The notes under the pieces are model-generated. The model searched no databases, was not told the DNA's origin, and was given only the letters and a program-made list of their open reading frames with translations. From a candidate division Hyd24-12 bacterium UBA6080 (GTDB lineage Bacteria; Fermentibacterota; Fermentibacteria; Fermentibacterales; JCC-6): DNA of 64,000 bases. Below, piece by piece: positions 1 to 7,856 of this stretch (positions within the stretch are counted from its first letter, which is position 1; every line of letters begins with the position of its first letter). Made by a program: the position numbers and the translations under genes. The stretch spans positions 620,001 to 684,000 of the forward strand of contig DIXM01000002.1 of NCBI GenBank assembly GCA_002436025.1, read 5' to 3'.

Positions 1-1
1 A

Positions 2-1846
2 ATGCAGCTTGCCGTCCAGGCCCGGGAAACCCTCGTGGAAAGGTACGGCAGCAGCAGTGACTGGGCGATGCAGATGGGTGATTCCACACAGTTCGCCCAG
101 GTTGACTCGATCAGAGCCGCCGCGCTCGAGCAGGCCATCAACTACCACCTGTCCACATCCGCCCAGATACCCGAGGGCCAGACCGGCAGGAACGAGCACT
201 ATCAGAACCTCATCGTCAGGCTTCAGACCTATCTGGCCGAATACGGCGACAGAAGGGTAGCCTACGACTACAAGTTCTATCTGGGTGACGCTTATTACGC
301 CGTCGGCAGCTTCACACAGGCGGGCGACGCCTACCTCGCGGTGGCCTACGACAGTTCCAGCACCCTGAAACAGGAGACAGCCCTCGGCAACGCCTTCACC
401 TCATACTTCAGCGCCTACACTCAGGGCATGATACCTGACAGCGCAGCCCTCCGCGACAAGCTCAAGGAAACGGCGTATTTCTACACCCGGAACTACCCGG
501 TGGGTGAATATGCCGATCAGTTCCTTTTCGCGACCGCCGGCGGCTACTACAACGCGAACGACTATGTGAACGCACGGGAAGTGTACTCCAGGATATACAA
601 CGAATACCCCAGGTCGCAGTACATCGCCCGGTCCGCGCGGTACGTGGCGGCATCCTACGAAGCCCAGCAACTTTTCAGCGATGCCGAGCAGTGGTACGGA
701 AGGGCAGCCGATGCTGCTTCGCTCTCGGGAGAGGACCTTGGGGAAGACTTTGACCTTCTGGCCGCGAGCGCCGCATACCGTGATGCCGAAACCCTTGCCG
801 AGAGCGAGGATGTGGGAACCCTTCTGGCCGCAGCCGCCAGGTTCGAAGAATCGGCAAGGGCTCACCCCGACACCGATGTTGCGCCAACCGCCCTTTACGA
901 CGCGGGTGAGACATATGGCAAGGCGGGTGACATAACCAGCGCCATCAGGGTGTTCACAGACCTGGCCAATCGTTATCCCGAAAACCCGCTGGCTCCCCAG
1001 GGCCTTCTCAGGGCCGCCTTCCTGGCCCGTGAGGCCGAGGACTTCGTAAGGGCAGGCGACACATATCTCGAAGCCTACAACCGTTATCCCACCGCCGAGG
1101 GCATGGCCAGCGCCATCTACTCGTCGGCTCTGAGTTATGAGGAGGGCGGCAACAACGGCCGCGCCATGGAAGTTTACGACAGGATCATCAGGGAAAGAAG
1201 CGGGTCGCCGGAGATCATGGTCATCGCCATGGGCAAGTACGGAGACTACCTCTATGACAGAATGGACTTCCAGGGCGCCAGACAGATGTACCAGGACTGC
1301 ATAAACACCTACGACAGCTACAGGGAGGGTCCCGCAGCACACCCCGCCCGGGCCGCCTTCAGAATTGGTGAGATGTCGAGAGTAGTCTACGACGCAGTTT
1401 CGGTGGTCAGCACCGAAACAGCCACCCAGAAGACACAGCTCAAGGTCGAGGTGGAGAACTGGTACGCAAAATCCCTTACCTACAATGTCGATACCTGGTT
1501 CATGGCATCCTGCGCCAGGGCGGGCGAGCTGTTTGAGGACTACGCCAACGCCATCGCCTTCATGCCGCCTCCGGAGGGTCTTGATGAGGCGGCCGTCGAC
1601 GAGTTCTACAGCCAGCTCTACATCCAGATCTACGAGCCCAACATGCAGAATGCCACCAACGTTTACACAACGGCGATCCAGAAGGCTGTTTCCGCGGGTA
1701 TCACGAACGAATGGGTGGAACGCGCCGCCAGGAACCTCGAGCTGATGGCTCCCGGCAGCGTTGCCGCCCTTGGTCTTCCCGGTTACGGCAGTGCACCCGA
1801 ACCGACCCCTGAACAGGTTGCGCCGGAAGGCGGTGGTGGTCAGTGA
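2..1846 (+). CDS. TPR-repeat envelope protein, 5' end cut by window edge
   Basis: Seen: 614 codons open from the first base, with no signal peptide at the first Met, so the true start very probably lies upstream. The product is a chain of tetratricopeptide-like helical hairpins with alternating Ala/Tyr/Gly signatures (for example about residues 84-112, 172-240, 295-345 and 370-400, such as YKFYLGDAYYAVGSF and ALYDAGETYGKAGD). The C-terminus is a Pro/Gly tail. It overlaps the next gene by 4 bases (GTGA) and heads an operon with ExbB, two ExbD and an FHA/AgmX protein. Known: TPR proteins (GltD/GltE/AglT type) accompany the AglRQS motor in Myxococcus. Inferred: a periplasmic or outer-membrane scaffold of such a machine. 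Confident as a TPR protein, less so for its role. Confidence 0.8.
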   Translation: MQLAVQARETLVERYGSSSDWAMQMGDSTQFAQVDSIRAAALEQAINYHLSTSAQIPEGQTGRNEHYQNLIVRLQTYLAEYGDRRVAYDYKFYLGDAYYAVGSFTQAGDAYLAVAYDSSSTLKQETALGNAFTSYFSAYTQGMIPDSAALRDKLKETAYFYTRNYPVGEYADQFLFATAGGYYNANDYVNAREVYSRIYNEYPRSQYIARSARYVAASYEAQQLFSDAEQWYGRAADAASLSGEDLGEDFDLLAASAAYRDAETLAESEDVGTLLAAAARFEESARAHPDTDVAPTALYDAGETYGKAGDITSAIRVFTDLANRYPENPLAPQGLLRAAFLAREAEDFVRAGDTYLEAYNRYPTAEGMASAIYSSALSYEEGGNNGRAMEVYDRIIRERSGSPEIMVIAMGKYGDYLYDRMDFQGARQMYQDCINTYDSYREGPAAHPARAAFRIGEMSRVVYDAVSVVSTETATQKTQLKVEVENWYAKSLTYNVDTWFMASCARAGELFEDYANAIAFMPPPEGLDEAAVDEFYSQLYIQIYEPNMQNATNVYTTAIQKAVSAGITNEWVERAARNLELMAPGSVAALGLPGYGSAPEPTPEQVAPEGGGGQ

Positions 1847-2289
1847 GGTTATCATTGACGGCCTTGGTTTTTCTCATTGTCCTTCCCGCATTCGGCCAGG
1901 TGCCACCCCCCGGAGGGGCCAGGCTCGAGGGCGGCAGGCTCATCCTCGAGGAGATCACCATCCTTGGTGAGCTCAGGACTCCCCAGGCCCTGTTCCTCAT
2001 GCTGAAGTCCACCCCGAACCTCAGCAATGTCCTTCTCGACAGAAGCTTTCTCGAGGACGTCGTGAGGCCCATCTATCCCGGAGCCTTCGCAACGGAGACC
2101 AATTTCATGGTGGATGGCTCACGGGGGCAACCCCTTCCGAAATGGGCCAGGTACGGCTCCGTTGCGGTGCTTGGCGGCCTCAGCGCGTACAGCTATGCTA
2201 GCGATAATTCCGAGTCGGGCCTGATCTTTGGGGTGATGGCCGGCATGGATCTTTTAGGTAACCTGCTCTACGATTTCATAGGTCAATGA
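1843..2289 (+). CDS. Small exported protein of the ExbB/ExbD operon, unknown function
   Basis: Seen: 148 residues starting at a GTG that overlaps the previous stop (GTGA). An N-terminal signal peptide (MRLSLTALVFLIVLPAFGQ) is followed by a soluble stretch. A hydrophobic, Gly-rich segment near the C-terminus (about residues 104-142) could be a membrane anchor or part of a barrel. I do not recognise a family. The 4-base overlap at both ends makes translational coupling with the TPR gene and ExbB likely, so it probably belongs to the same envelope complex. The start is supported by the coupling and by the signal peptide beginning at residue 1. Confidence 0.65.
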   Translation: MRLSLTALVFLIVLPAFGQVPPPGGARLEGGRLILEEITILGELRTPQALFLMLKSTPNLSNVLLDRSFLEDVVRPIYPGAFATETNFMVDGSRGQPLPKWARYGSVAVLGGLSAYSYASDNSESGLIFGVMAGMDLLGNLLYDFIGQ

Positions 2290-2312
2290 GCACCTTGAGA
2301 GGAGAAACCCAG

Positions 2313-3167
2313 ATGCGCCTTACCCTGTTCGCCCTGCTGGTTGTTGTGTTTTTGCCGACTTCGGTTCTCGCACAGGCGGAGAACCCCGAACCCGGCGACA
2401 GCCTGCAGGCGGCTGAGGTGGATTCCACAGCCACACCGGATTCCATGCAGACCACTGCGGAGGAAACCATACCGGATTCCACCGTTTTAGCCGAAGAAGT
2501 CGAAGAAACACCGCAGGAGGAAGTCCGGGGAGGATTCTTCAGCGACTTTGCCAAGTTTTTCCGGGAAGGTGGCTTCGCCATGTGGGCCATCCTTCTCTTC
2601 TTTTTCGTGGGTATCGTGATATGCATCGAGAGGGTGATGTTCCTTTTCGGAACCGCATCGGTTAAACCCGAGGCCTTCATGGCCAGGATCGCCGATCTCA
2701 TCCGCAAGGGAAGCATCGAGGGCGCCATAGCCGAGACCACCCGCCAGAAGGCGCCTCTTTCCAGGATCATCGAGGCTGCCCTGCGGAATTACCGCGGCAC
2801 CGAGAGGGACATTCAGAACGCAGTTGATGAGATGGCCCTTGCAGAGCTTCCCAGGGTGAACGCCCGCATTGGCTATCTCGCCATGCTCGCCAACGTGTCA
2901 ACAATGGTGGGGCTGCTGGGAACGATCTTCGGTCTTATCGCCGCCTTCGCGGCCGTTGCCGCAGCCGACCCCGAGCAGAAAAGCATCATGCTCGCGAACG
3001 GTATCTCCATGGCCATGAACACCACGGCGTTCGGTCTCGTCAGCGCCATCCCGATGCTCATCATCCACTCCATCCTCACCTCCAGGGCTGACAAACTCGT
3101 GGACCAGATCGACAGGTACAGCGTGATGGTCATGAACATGCTTGCAGCCTCCAGGAAGGGTGACTGA
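2313..3167 (+). CDS. MotA/TolQ/ExbB proton-channel family protein
   Basis: Inner-membrane proton channel subunit of a Tol/Ton/Agl-type energy-transducing complex. Seen: the ATG at 2313 is chosen over 2286 because GAGAGGAG lies 9 bases upstream and the signal peptide (MRLTLFALLVVVFLPTSVLAQ) starts there. An acidic Ser/Thr/Glu-rich periplasmic stretch of about 60 residues follows, then TM1 (about residues 85-107, FAMWAILLFFFVGIVICIE). A cytoplasmic loop leads to the TM2/TM3 pair (NVSTMVGLLGTIFGLIAAF; TTAFGLVSAIPMLIIHSI), which is the family signature. The cleaved signal plus acidic extension is an elaboration found in some ExbB homologues. It is followed by two ExbD genes, as in the aglR-aglQ-aglS order. 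Family assignment is firm; the specific role is inferred from context. Confidence 0.88.
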   Translation: MRLTLFALLVVVFLPTSVLAQAENPEPGDSLQAAEVDSTATPDSMQTTAEETIPDSTVLAEEVEETPQEEVRGGFFSDFAKFFREGGFAMWAILLFFFVGIVICIERVMFLFGTASVKPEAFMARIADLIRKGSIEGAIAETTRQKAPLSRIIEAALRNYRGTERDIQNAVDEMALAELPRVNARIGYLAMLANVSTMVGLLGTIFGLIAAFAAVAAADPEQKSIMLANGISMAMNTTAFGLVSAIPMLIIHSILTSRADKLVDQIDRYSVMVMNMLAASRKGD

Positions 3168-3745
3168 TGGCAAAGGCCGCATCCGGAAGAAGCAGGCGGA
3201 TCAGACACGAATCCGAACTTGACATGCTTCCGGTGATGAACCTCTTCTGCTGCATCATTCCGTTCCTTCTTCTGAGCGCCAGCTTCCTCGAGATAACAGT
3301 GATCGGGATGAGCGGCACCGAGGGCGTGAGTTCCGGCGGCGCCGGGGCCACGGCCAACCTCATGCGCTCCGAGGAGGACAGGCTTCAACCCAAGATCATC
3401 ATAACGGAAGAGGAGATGTTCATCGGCACCGCCGCCGGAACAGTTCATGTGAGCTACTCTTTCCAGGAACAGCGGGACACGAACGACGACGGGGTTTACG
3501 ACGTCCAGGTCACGAATTTCCACTGGGACTCGCTTGCCACAAAGGTCGAGGAGGCCCACAAGATACTCTCCGAGGCCTACCCCCAGATCACGTTTCGCAA
3601 GATCGTGATCCTCACCGTCGAGGAAACCCGCTACGAAAGCATCATCAAAGCAATAGACATCGCCGCCGTGGCGGGCTTTGACCAGCCCGGCCTTCAGGTT
3701 GCCCCATCCGCGTCGGTGGCCAGCGCCATGGGGAGCCCCCGATGA
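3167..3745 (+). CDS. ExbD/TolR family protein, first copy, TM Asp replaced by Asn
   Basis: Seen: 192 residues starting in an ATGA overlap with the ExbB stop. A short basic cytoplasmic N-terminus precedes one TM helix (about residues 20-43, LPVMNLFCCIIPFLLLSASF), then a periplasmic domain ending in VEETRYESIIKAIDIAAVAG, typical of the ExbD/TolR fold (IVILTVEETRYESI strand-helix). Known: ExbD/TolR carry one TM Asp (D25 in E. coli ExbD) that relays protons. Odd: at that place (motif PVMN, residue 25, codon 3239-3241) this copy has Asn, whereas the next gene keeps Asp. Inferred: a structural partner in an ExbD heterodimer. The family is firm; the functional consequence is untested. Confidence 0.85.
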   Translation: MAKAASGRSRRIRHESELDMLPVMNLFCCIIPFLLLSASFLEITVIGMSGTEGVSSGGAGATANLMRSEEDRLQPKIIITEEEMFIGTAAGTVHVSYSFQEQRDTNDDGVYDVQVTNFHWDSLATKVEEAHKILSEAYPQITFRKIVILTVEETRYESIIKAIDIAAVAGFDQPGLQVAPSASVASAMGSPR

Positions 3746-4281
3746 GTGCGCCATCCAAAAGACGGGTTCCACTTCTGCTCGGTTCGGGCAAATCCAAGGC
3801 CGTTTCCAGGGCTGGTGACAAGAAAGCCGTTCTCAACCTGACCTCCATGATCGACATGTTCACCATTCTTGTGGTCTTCCTTCTCATGAGCTACTCCGCC
3901 GAGGGCGCCCTTGTGACGGTCAGCGATGCCCTGACACTGCCCAAGGCCCATTCCGAGCTGGGCATCCAGATGAAGCTCGAGATCCTGGTCAACAACCAGG
4001 TCATCGTGGTAGACGGCGACCCGGTGGTCGCTGTGGATGCCGGCATCCTTTCCACCGGCGGTGCCATCCCGGCCCTCGTCACCCGTCTCAAGGACCACAT
4101 GGAATACGCAAGGATCGTTCGGGGTACCATCACCGAGGAAGAGATGAAGATCAACATCCAGGGTGACCAGGGGATTCCGGCGATTCTTCTTCAGCGGGTC
4201 ATGGCAAGTTGCTCGGAAGCGGGTTTCATGAGCCAGAACCTCGCGGTCATCAAGGTGGAAGGCACCGGTGAGGAGGAATGA
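3742..4281 (+). CDS. ExbD/TolR family protein, second copy, TM Asp present
   Basis: Seen: 179 residues, ATGA overlap with the previous stop. A basic N-terminus of about 28 residues leads into a TM helix (about 31-52) with the motif LTSMIDMFTILVVFLLMSY, in which Asp38 sits where the proton-carrying Asp of ExbD/TolR is expected. The periplasmic domain (about 60-179) has the strand/helix pattern of the family and ends LAVIKVEGTGEEE. Known: ExbD acts as a dimer inside an ExbB pentamer. Having two consecutive, unlike exbD genes after exbB matches aglQ/aglS and other paired systems. Inferred: this copy supplies the working proton site. Confidence 0.87.
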   Translation: MSAPSKRRVPLLLGSGKSKAVSRAGDKKAVLNLTSMIDMFTILVVFLLMSYSAEGALVTVSDALTLPKAHSELGIQMKLEILVNNQVIVVDGDPVVAVDAGILSTGGAIPALVTRLKDHMEYARIVRGTITEEEMKINIQGDQGIPAILLQRVMASCSEAGFMSQNLAVIKVEGTGEEE

Positions 4282-6143
4282 TGGCCCAGGCTGCTGAAGA
4301 AAGAAAGGTTCTGGCCATTGCCGTCATGCGTGACGGCAAGGTTGTGAACAAGATGCTTCCGGGATCGGCTCCTGTGAGGCTTGGTTCGGGCTACAACAAC
4401 AGCATCGTCGCCGAAGCCCCGGGCATTCCCGATTCCATGGAGTTCATCCGTCCAGGCGCGGACCGTGACATCTGGGAACTCAGGCTTTCAGACAGCATGG
4501 AAGCGGTTGTAACGTCCACTGACGGTTCCAAACTGAAGTTCAGCGATCTGAAGGGTCTTGGCATCTTTTCAACGGACGCTGAAGGCAACTTCGTCCTGAA
4601 CCTGCACTACGGCGACCAGGGAGCGGTGAACGCCGGTCCGTTCGTGATCCACTTCGGTTTTATCGTACCACCGGCCAAACCAGTGGTCGAAAAGAAGCCG
4701 GTAAAGAAGAAGGAACCCGAGAAACCCGTCATTGAGGAGAAGGCCGATCCCAGAAGACTTAAGATCACGGTCGAGGGACCTGACGGCCGAAAGGACATCT
4801 GGCCCAACGCGGGCATAATGACGATCGGAGAGGCCGATTACAACACGGTTTCCGTGAAGCATGCCGGTCTTCCCCAGATTCACACCCTGCTTGAACCTTC
4901 GGGCAACCGTTACGTGCTCAACCTGCTGCCCGAGATCAAGGGCGGCGTCGAGGTGAAGGGCAGCGTCATTCCCTTCAGCACACTCATCGAGCGCAAGATG
5001 ATCCGTCAGGAGAAGGAAGGCGCCCCGTACGTCTGGGAGTTTGACAAGAGTGTTCAGGGTGTTTTCTCCGTGAGCGGCGTCGAGGTTTTCTTCGGTTTCG
5101 CCGACCCTCCGCCAGAAGTGCTTAAACCAAAGGCCGAACCCCGCCCCGAGGTCAAGCTCGAGAAAGCCAAACCGGCCGTTTACGACTGGCAGACATTTGC
5201 CACCCGTCCACACGAAGAGACGGCTTTCGAGGAAACCACGGCCGAGAACCACAAGTTCAAGGTCATGGTCGGGATAGGCCTTGCAGTTGCCCTCCTTCTC
5301 GGGGCAGTAACAGACCGCCTCATCGTCGTGGTGAAGGAATCCAAGACACAGATCCTCAGAAGGGCGCCCAGCGCAAGGGTTGCCTCACTCGCCGAAACCG
5401 CGCCCCCGACCGAGGAAGTCGGTGTCGGGGAAGAGATCATCAGTGACATGCCGTCAACCGAAGTGGCAAACACTGGTGGCGGTGCGCCCACAGAAGGGCC
5501 TTCCGGCCCCGTTGGCGCAGCGGCTGGTGCTTCCGCCGCGGAAGACGTTCTTCAAAGCATCGGGTTTGCCGCGTACGGCACGGGAGCTGCGGGAGGTGGC
5601 GCCGGGTTCATCGGTGACCTCCAAAGCGCGGCTTCCAGCGGCATTGGCCTTGCATCGGGCACTTCCGGTCAGGCTCTTGTCGCAGGCGCAGGCGGCGGCG
5701 GCTCGGGTGGCATTACCGGTCTTATTGGATCGGGCGGCGGCGTGGCATCAAGCGCCGAAACTGTCAGTTCAAGCCAGATGCAGGCTGTACACCAGGCCGC
5801 CCAGGTCACGTTCACGGCCAGTGCTTCGGGCGAAGCCATCGATCTTGGCTACCGGAACATGTCCGAGATCAGGCAAAGACTGAACGTGATGAAGATGCGT
5901 ATCCAGACCGCGTACGAGGGCCTTCTCAGAAGCGACCCCAGCGCGGGGGGCAGGATCAGCATCAGCTTCTCCATCACTCCCAGCGGCTCCGTAACCGCAG
6001 TCTCGGTGAGCTGCCCGGGTTCTCTTTCGAGCCTTCAGGCAACTGTCACCAGCGCGGTGAACAGCATGAACTTCGGACCGGCTCCCGAACAGACGTCCAA
6101 CCTTCCGGTCACGGTGCCTGTGAACCTGGTACCGCCGCAGTAA
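4281..6143 (+). CDS. GltG-like protein: FHA-like modules, TM helix, AgmX/TonB-type C-terminal domain
   Basis: Seen: about 620 residues. Two ATGs are adjacent (4278 and 4281); the second has the better spacing from AGGAGG at 4271-4276. Two beta-rich cytoplasmic modules of FHA-like character (about residues 8-128 and 158-285, e.g. PVRLGSGYNNSIV and IMTIGEADYNTVSVKHAG) are joined by a Lys/Pro/Glu linker (KKPVKKKEPEKPV). One TM helix (about 325-352, VMVGIGLAVALLLGAV) is followed by a long Gly/Ala/Ser periplasmic linker and a C-terminal domain (about 528-620, with RMRIQTAYEG-like helix and ISISFSITPSGSVTAVSV strand) matching AgmX/PglI or TonB-type C-termini. Known: Myxococcus GltG has FHA-TM-TonB_C order. 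Inferred: the transducer that carries ExbB/ExbD motion across the periplasm. Last gene before the terminator. Confidence 0.78.
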   Translation: MAQAAEERKVLAIAVMRDGKVVNKMLPGSAPVRLGSGYNNSIVAEAPGIPDSMEFIRPGADRDIWELRLSDSMEAVVTSTDGSKLKFSDLKGLGIFSTDAEGNFVLNLHYGDQGAVNAGPFVIHFGFIVPPAKPVVEKKPVKKKEPEKPVIEEKADPRRLKITVEGPDGRKDIWPNAGIMTIGEADYNTVSVKHAGLPQIHTLLEPSGNRYVLNLLPEIKGGVEVKGSVIPFSTLIERKMIRQEKEGAPYVWEFDKSVQGVFSVSGVEVFFGFADPPPEVLKPKAEPRPEVKLEKAKPAVYDWQTFATRPHEETAFEETTAENHKFKVMVGIGLAVALLLGAVTDRLIVVVKESKTQILRRAPSARVASLAETAPPTEEVGVGEEIISDMPSTEVANTGGGAPTEGPSGPVGAAAGASAAEDVLQSIGFAAYGTGAAGGGAGFIGDLQSAASSGIGLASGTSGQALVAGAGGGGSGGITGLIGSGGGVASSAETVSSSQMQAVHQAAQVTFTASASGEAIDLGYRNMSEIRQRLNVMKMRIQTAYEGLLRSDPSAGGRISISFSITPSGSVTAVSVSCPGSLSSLQATVTSAVNSMNFGPAPEQTSNLPVTVPVNLVPPQ

Positions 6144-6152
6144 CAACGATTC

Positions 6153-6193
6153 GATCCGGGTGGAGCTCATGCCCCACCCGGATCATCCTTTTT
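6153..6193 (+). terminator. Rho-independent terminator of the ExbB/ExbD operon
   Basis: An 11-bp perfect stem (GATCCGGGTGG at 6153-6163 pairing with CCACCCGGATC at 6174-6184) with a 10-base loop, followed by ATCCTTTTT. It begins 10 bases after the stop at 6143. Its right arm overlaps the stop codon of the convergent aldehyde dehydrogenase gene. There is no T run in the other direction, so it should work for the + strand only. Confidence 0.85.
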
Positions 6194-7595
6194 CGGGCTG
6201 CTGCTCGATCCAAAAAGACTTCAGATTCACGAATTCCATCATGCCATGCCGCCCCAGCTCCCTGCCATAACCCGAACCGCAGACGCCCCCGAAGGGAAGA
6301 CGCGGATCGGACCTTACGAACGCATTCACAAAACACGCCCCCGCACTTATCCTCCGGGCCATAGCCTCCCCTTTTGCGGTGTCTCCGGTATAGATCGAGG
6401 CGCCGAGACCGAAGGTTGTCCGCCCTGCCAGCTCCAGGGCTTCGGTCTCATCTTTCGCTGACATCACTGCGGCAACGGGACCAAATGTTTCCTCGTCCGC
6501 CGCAGGCATTCCGGGGGTGACCCCGTCGAGCACGGTGGGCGGATAGAAGAAACCCCGCGACCGGGGCAGAACTCCTCCGGTCACCAGTTTAGCGCCCATT
6601 GCGACGCTTCGGGTGACCTGTTCATGAACCGCCCTGCGAAGGTCTTCCCGTGCCATTGGGCCGAGTGTGGTGGCCGGATCAAGGGGGTTCCCCGCGACCA
6701 CACCATGCATCTTTGCCTCGAGCAGCTCGACGAAGCGTTGATGGACAGCTTTTACGACTATCATTCGCTTTGCAGCGATGCAGTTCTGACCTGCGTTGAT
6801 GAGACGGGAGTGCGCAGCGTTTTTTGCCGCATGTTCAAGATCGGCGTCGGCAAGGACCACCGCGGGGTCGCTTCCACCCAGTTCGAGTACGCATTTTTTC
6901 AGCGCTCCGCCGGCCATTCGGGCCACTGCCCTTCCGGCACGCGAGCTTCCCGTGAGTGTTACAGCCCTTACGGCCGGGTGGCCGATCAGTTCTCTTGAAA
7001 CAGGTCCGGCCCGATGACCGGGAACCACCACGATGCCGAACAACCCCTCGGGAAAACCCGCCTCGCGGAAGAGCCCGGCGATCTTAATGGCGCAGCCCGT
7101 AACATTCGGGGAATGCTTGAGAAGGACACCGTTCCCCGCCGCGACTGCCGGCGCGGCGAAGCGGAACACCTGCCAGAACGGAAAGTTCCAGGGCATCACG
7201 CCGTATATGACTCCCAGCGGTTCGTTGGCCACAAAGCACCGACTGGCCTCGGTGGCTACCGGAACGTCCTTGAGAAAGTTCTCGCCGTGTTCGGCGTAGT
7301 AACGGCATACAAGAGCGCACTTGTCCACCTCGGCCATGCCCTGGCCCACCGGTTTTCCCATCTCACTAGCCATCAGCTCGGCAAGAGGCACCCTTCTGTC
7401 CTCGAGAATGTCAGCAAGGGTTTTGAGGCGCGAAGCCCTTTTCCCGTGAGTTGAAAGGCGCCATGATCCGAAGGCCGCTTCGCAAGCGCCAGCCGTTCTC
7501 ATTACCTCGCTGCGGGATTGTCCCCGCCACGCACCGACAACCTCTTCGTCCCACGGGTTTACCGAGAACACATCCGGGATGTGACCTTTCGCCAC
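6183..7595 (-). CDS. NAD(P)-dependent aldehyde dehydrogenase, succinate-semialdehyde type
   Basis: Oxidises an aldehyde to the acid with NAD(P)+ in the cytoplasm. Seen: 470 residues, full family length. The oxyanion Asn is in PWNFPF (N137), the cofactor-fold motif is TGSSRAGRAVA (about 215-225), the general base Glu is in LELGGSDP (E238) and the catalytic Cys is in GQNCIAAKR (C272). A C-terminal segment PFGGVCGSGYGRELG is typical of GabD/YneI-like enzymes. The start is GTG with GGAGAG four bases upstream. It is monocistronic and divergent from the symporter gene. Succinate semialdehyde is the likeliest substrate by resemblance, but the family is promiscuous and there is no pathway neighbour to confirm it. 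Confidence 0.88.
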   Translation of the reverse strand: MAKGHIPDVFSVNPWDEEVVGAWRGQSRSEVMRTAGACEAAFGSWRLSTHGKRASRLKTLADILEDRRVPLAELMASEMGKPVGQGMAEVDKCALVCRYYAEHGENFLKDVPVATEASRCFVANEPLGVIYGVMPWNFPFWQVFRFAAPAVAAGNGVLLKHSPNVTGCAIKIAGLFREAGFPEGLFGIVVVPGHRAGPVSRELIGHPAVRAVTLTGSSRAGRAVARMAGGALKKCVLELGGSDPAVVLADADLEHAAKNAAHSRLINAGQNCIAAKRMIVVKAVHQRFVELLEAKMHGVVAGNPLDPATTLGPMAREDLRRAVHEQVTRSVAMGAKLVTGGVLPRSRGFFYPPTVLDGVTPGMPAADEETFGPVAAVMSAKDETEALELAGRTTFGLGASIYTGDTAKGEAMARRISAGACFVNAFVRSDPRLPFGGVCGSGYGRELGRHGMMEFVNLKSFWIEQQPEKG

Positions 7596-7633
7596 CTGAC
7601 TCTCCGTTCCTTTTGATGGCCTTCCATGCTGTG

Positions 7634-7639
7634 ATTATA
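7634..7639 (-). promoter_or_regulatory. -10 box (TATAAT) for the aldehyde dehydrogenase gene
   Basis: On the minus strand the sequence reads GCG-TATAAT-CACAG, 39 bases before the GTG start at 7595. The -10 is perfect, but no good -35 is visible 16-18 bases upstream (CGGACG/GGACGA). It lies in the 147-base divergent gap 7596-7742, which otherwise shows no hairpin or operator I can name. Confidence 0.45.
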
Positions 7640-7856
7640 CGCGCAGGTGATTGAATCGTCCGAGATTGACCGACAGAGGCTCGTTCCATAGTATTGCCGG
7701 GACCGGCAAACCGTACGGCCCGTTACGAAACACAGGGAACGGATAAAAATCAACCACTTCAGAGATAGAGATCATGCCTACCTGGCGGACAGATCAGTTG
7801 GATGGCCGCTTCTCGGCGCAAGCCTTGCCGCCACCACCATTGGCGGAACATCCACC

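Noticed and set aside
401..1855. A 484-codon open frame on the minus strand opposite the TPR gene.
   Set aside because: Low-complexity translation, no domain, and the + strand TPR gene explains the region. Such mirror frames are common in GC-rich coding DNA.
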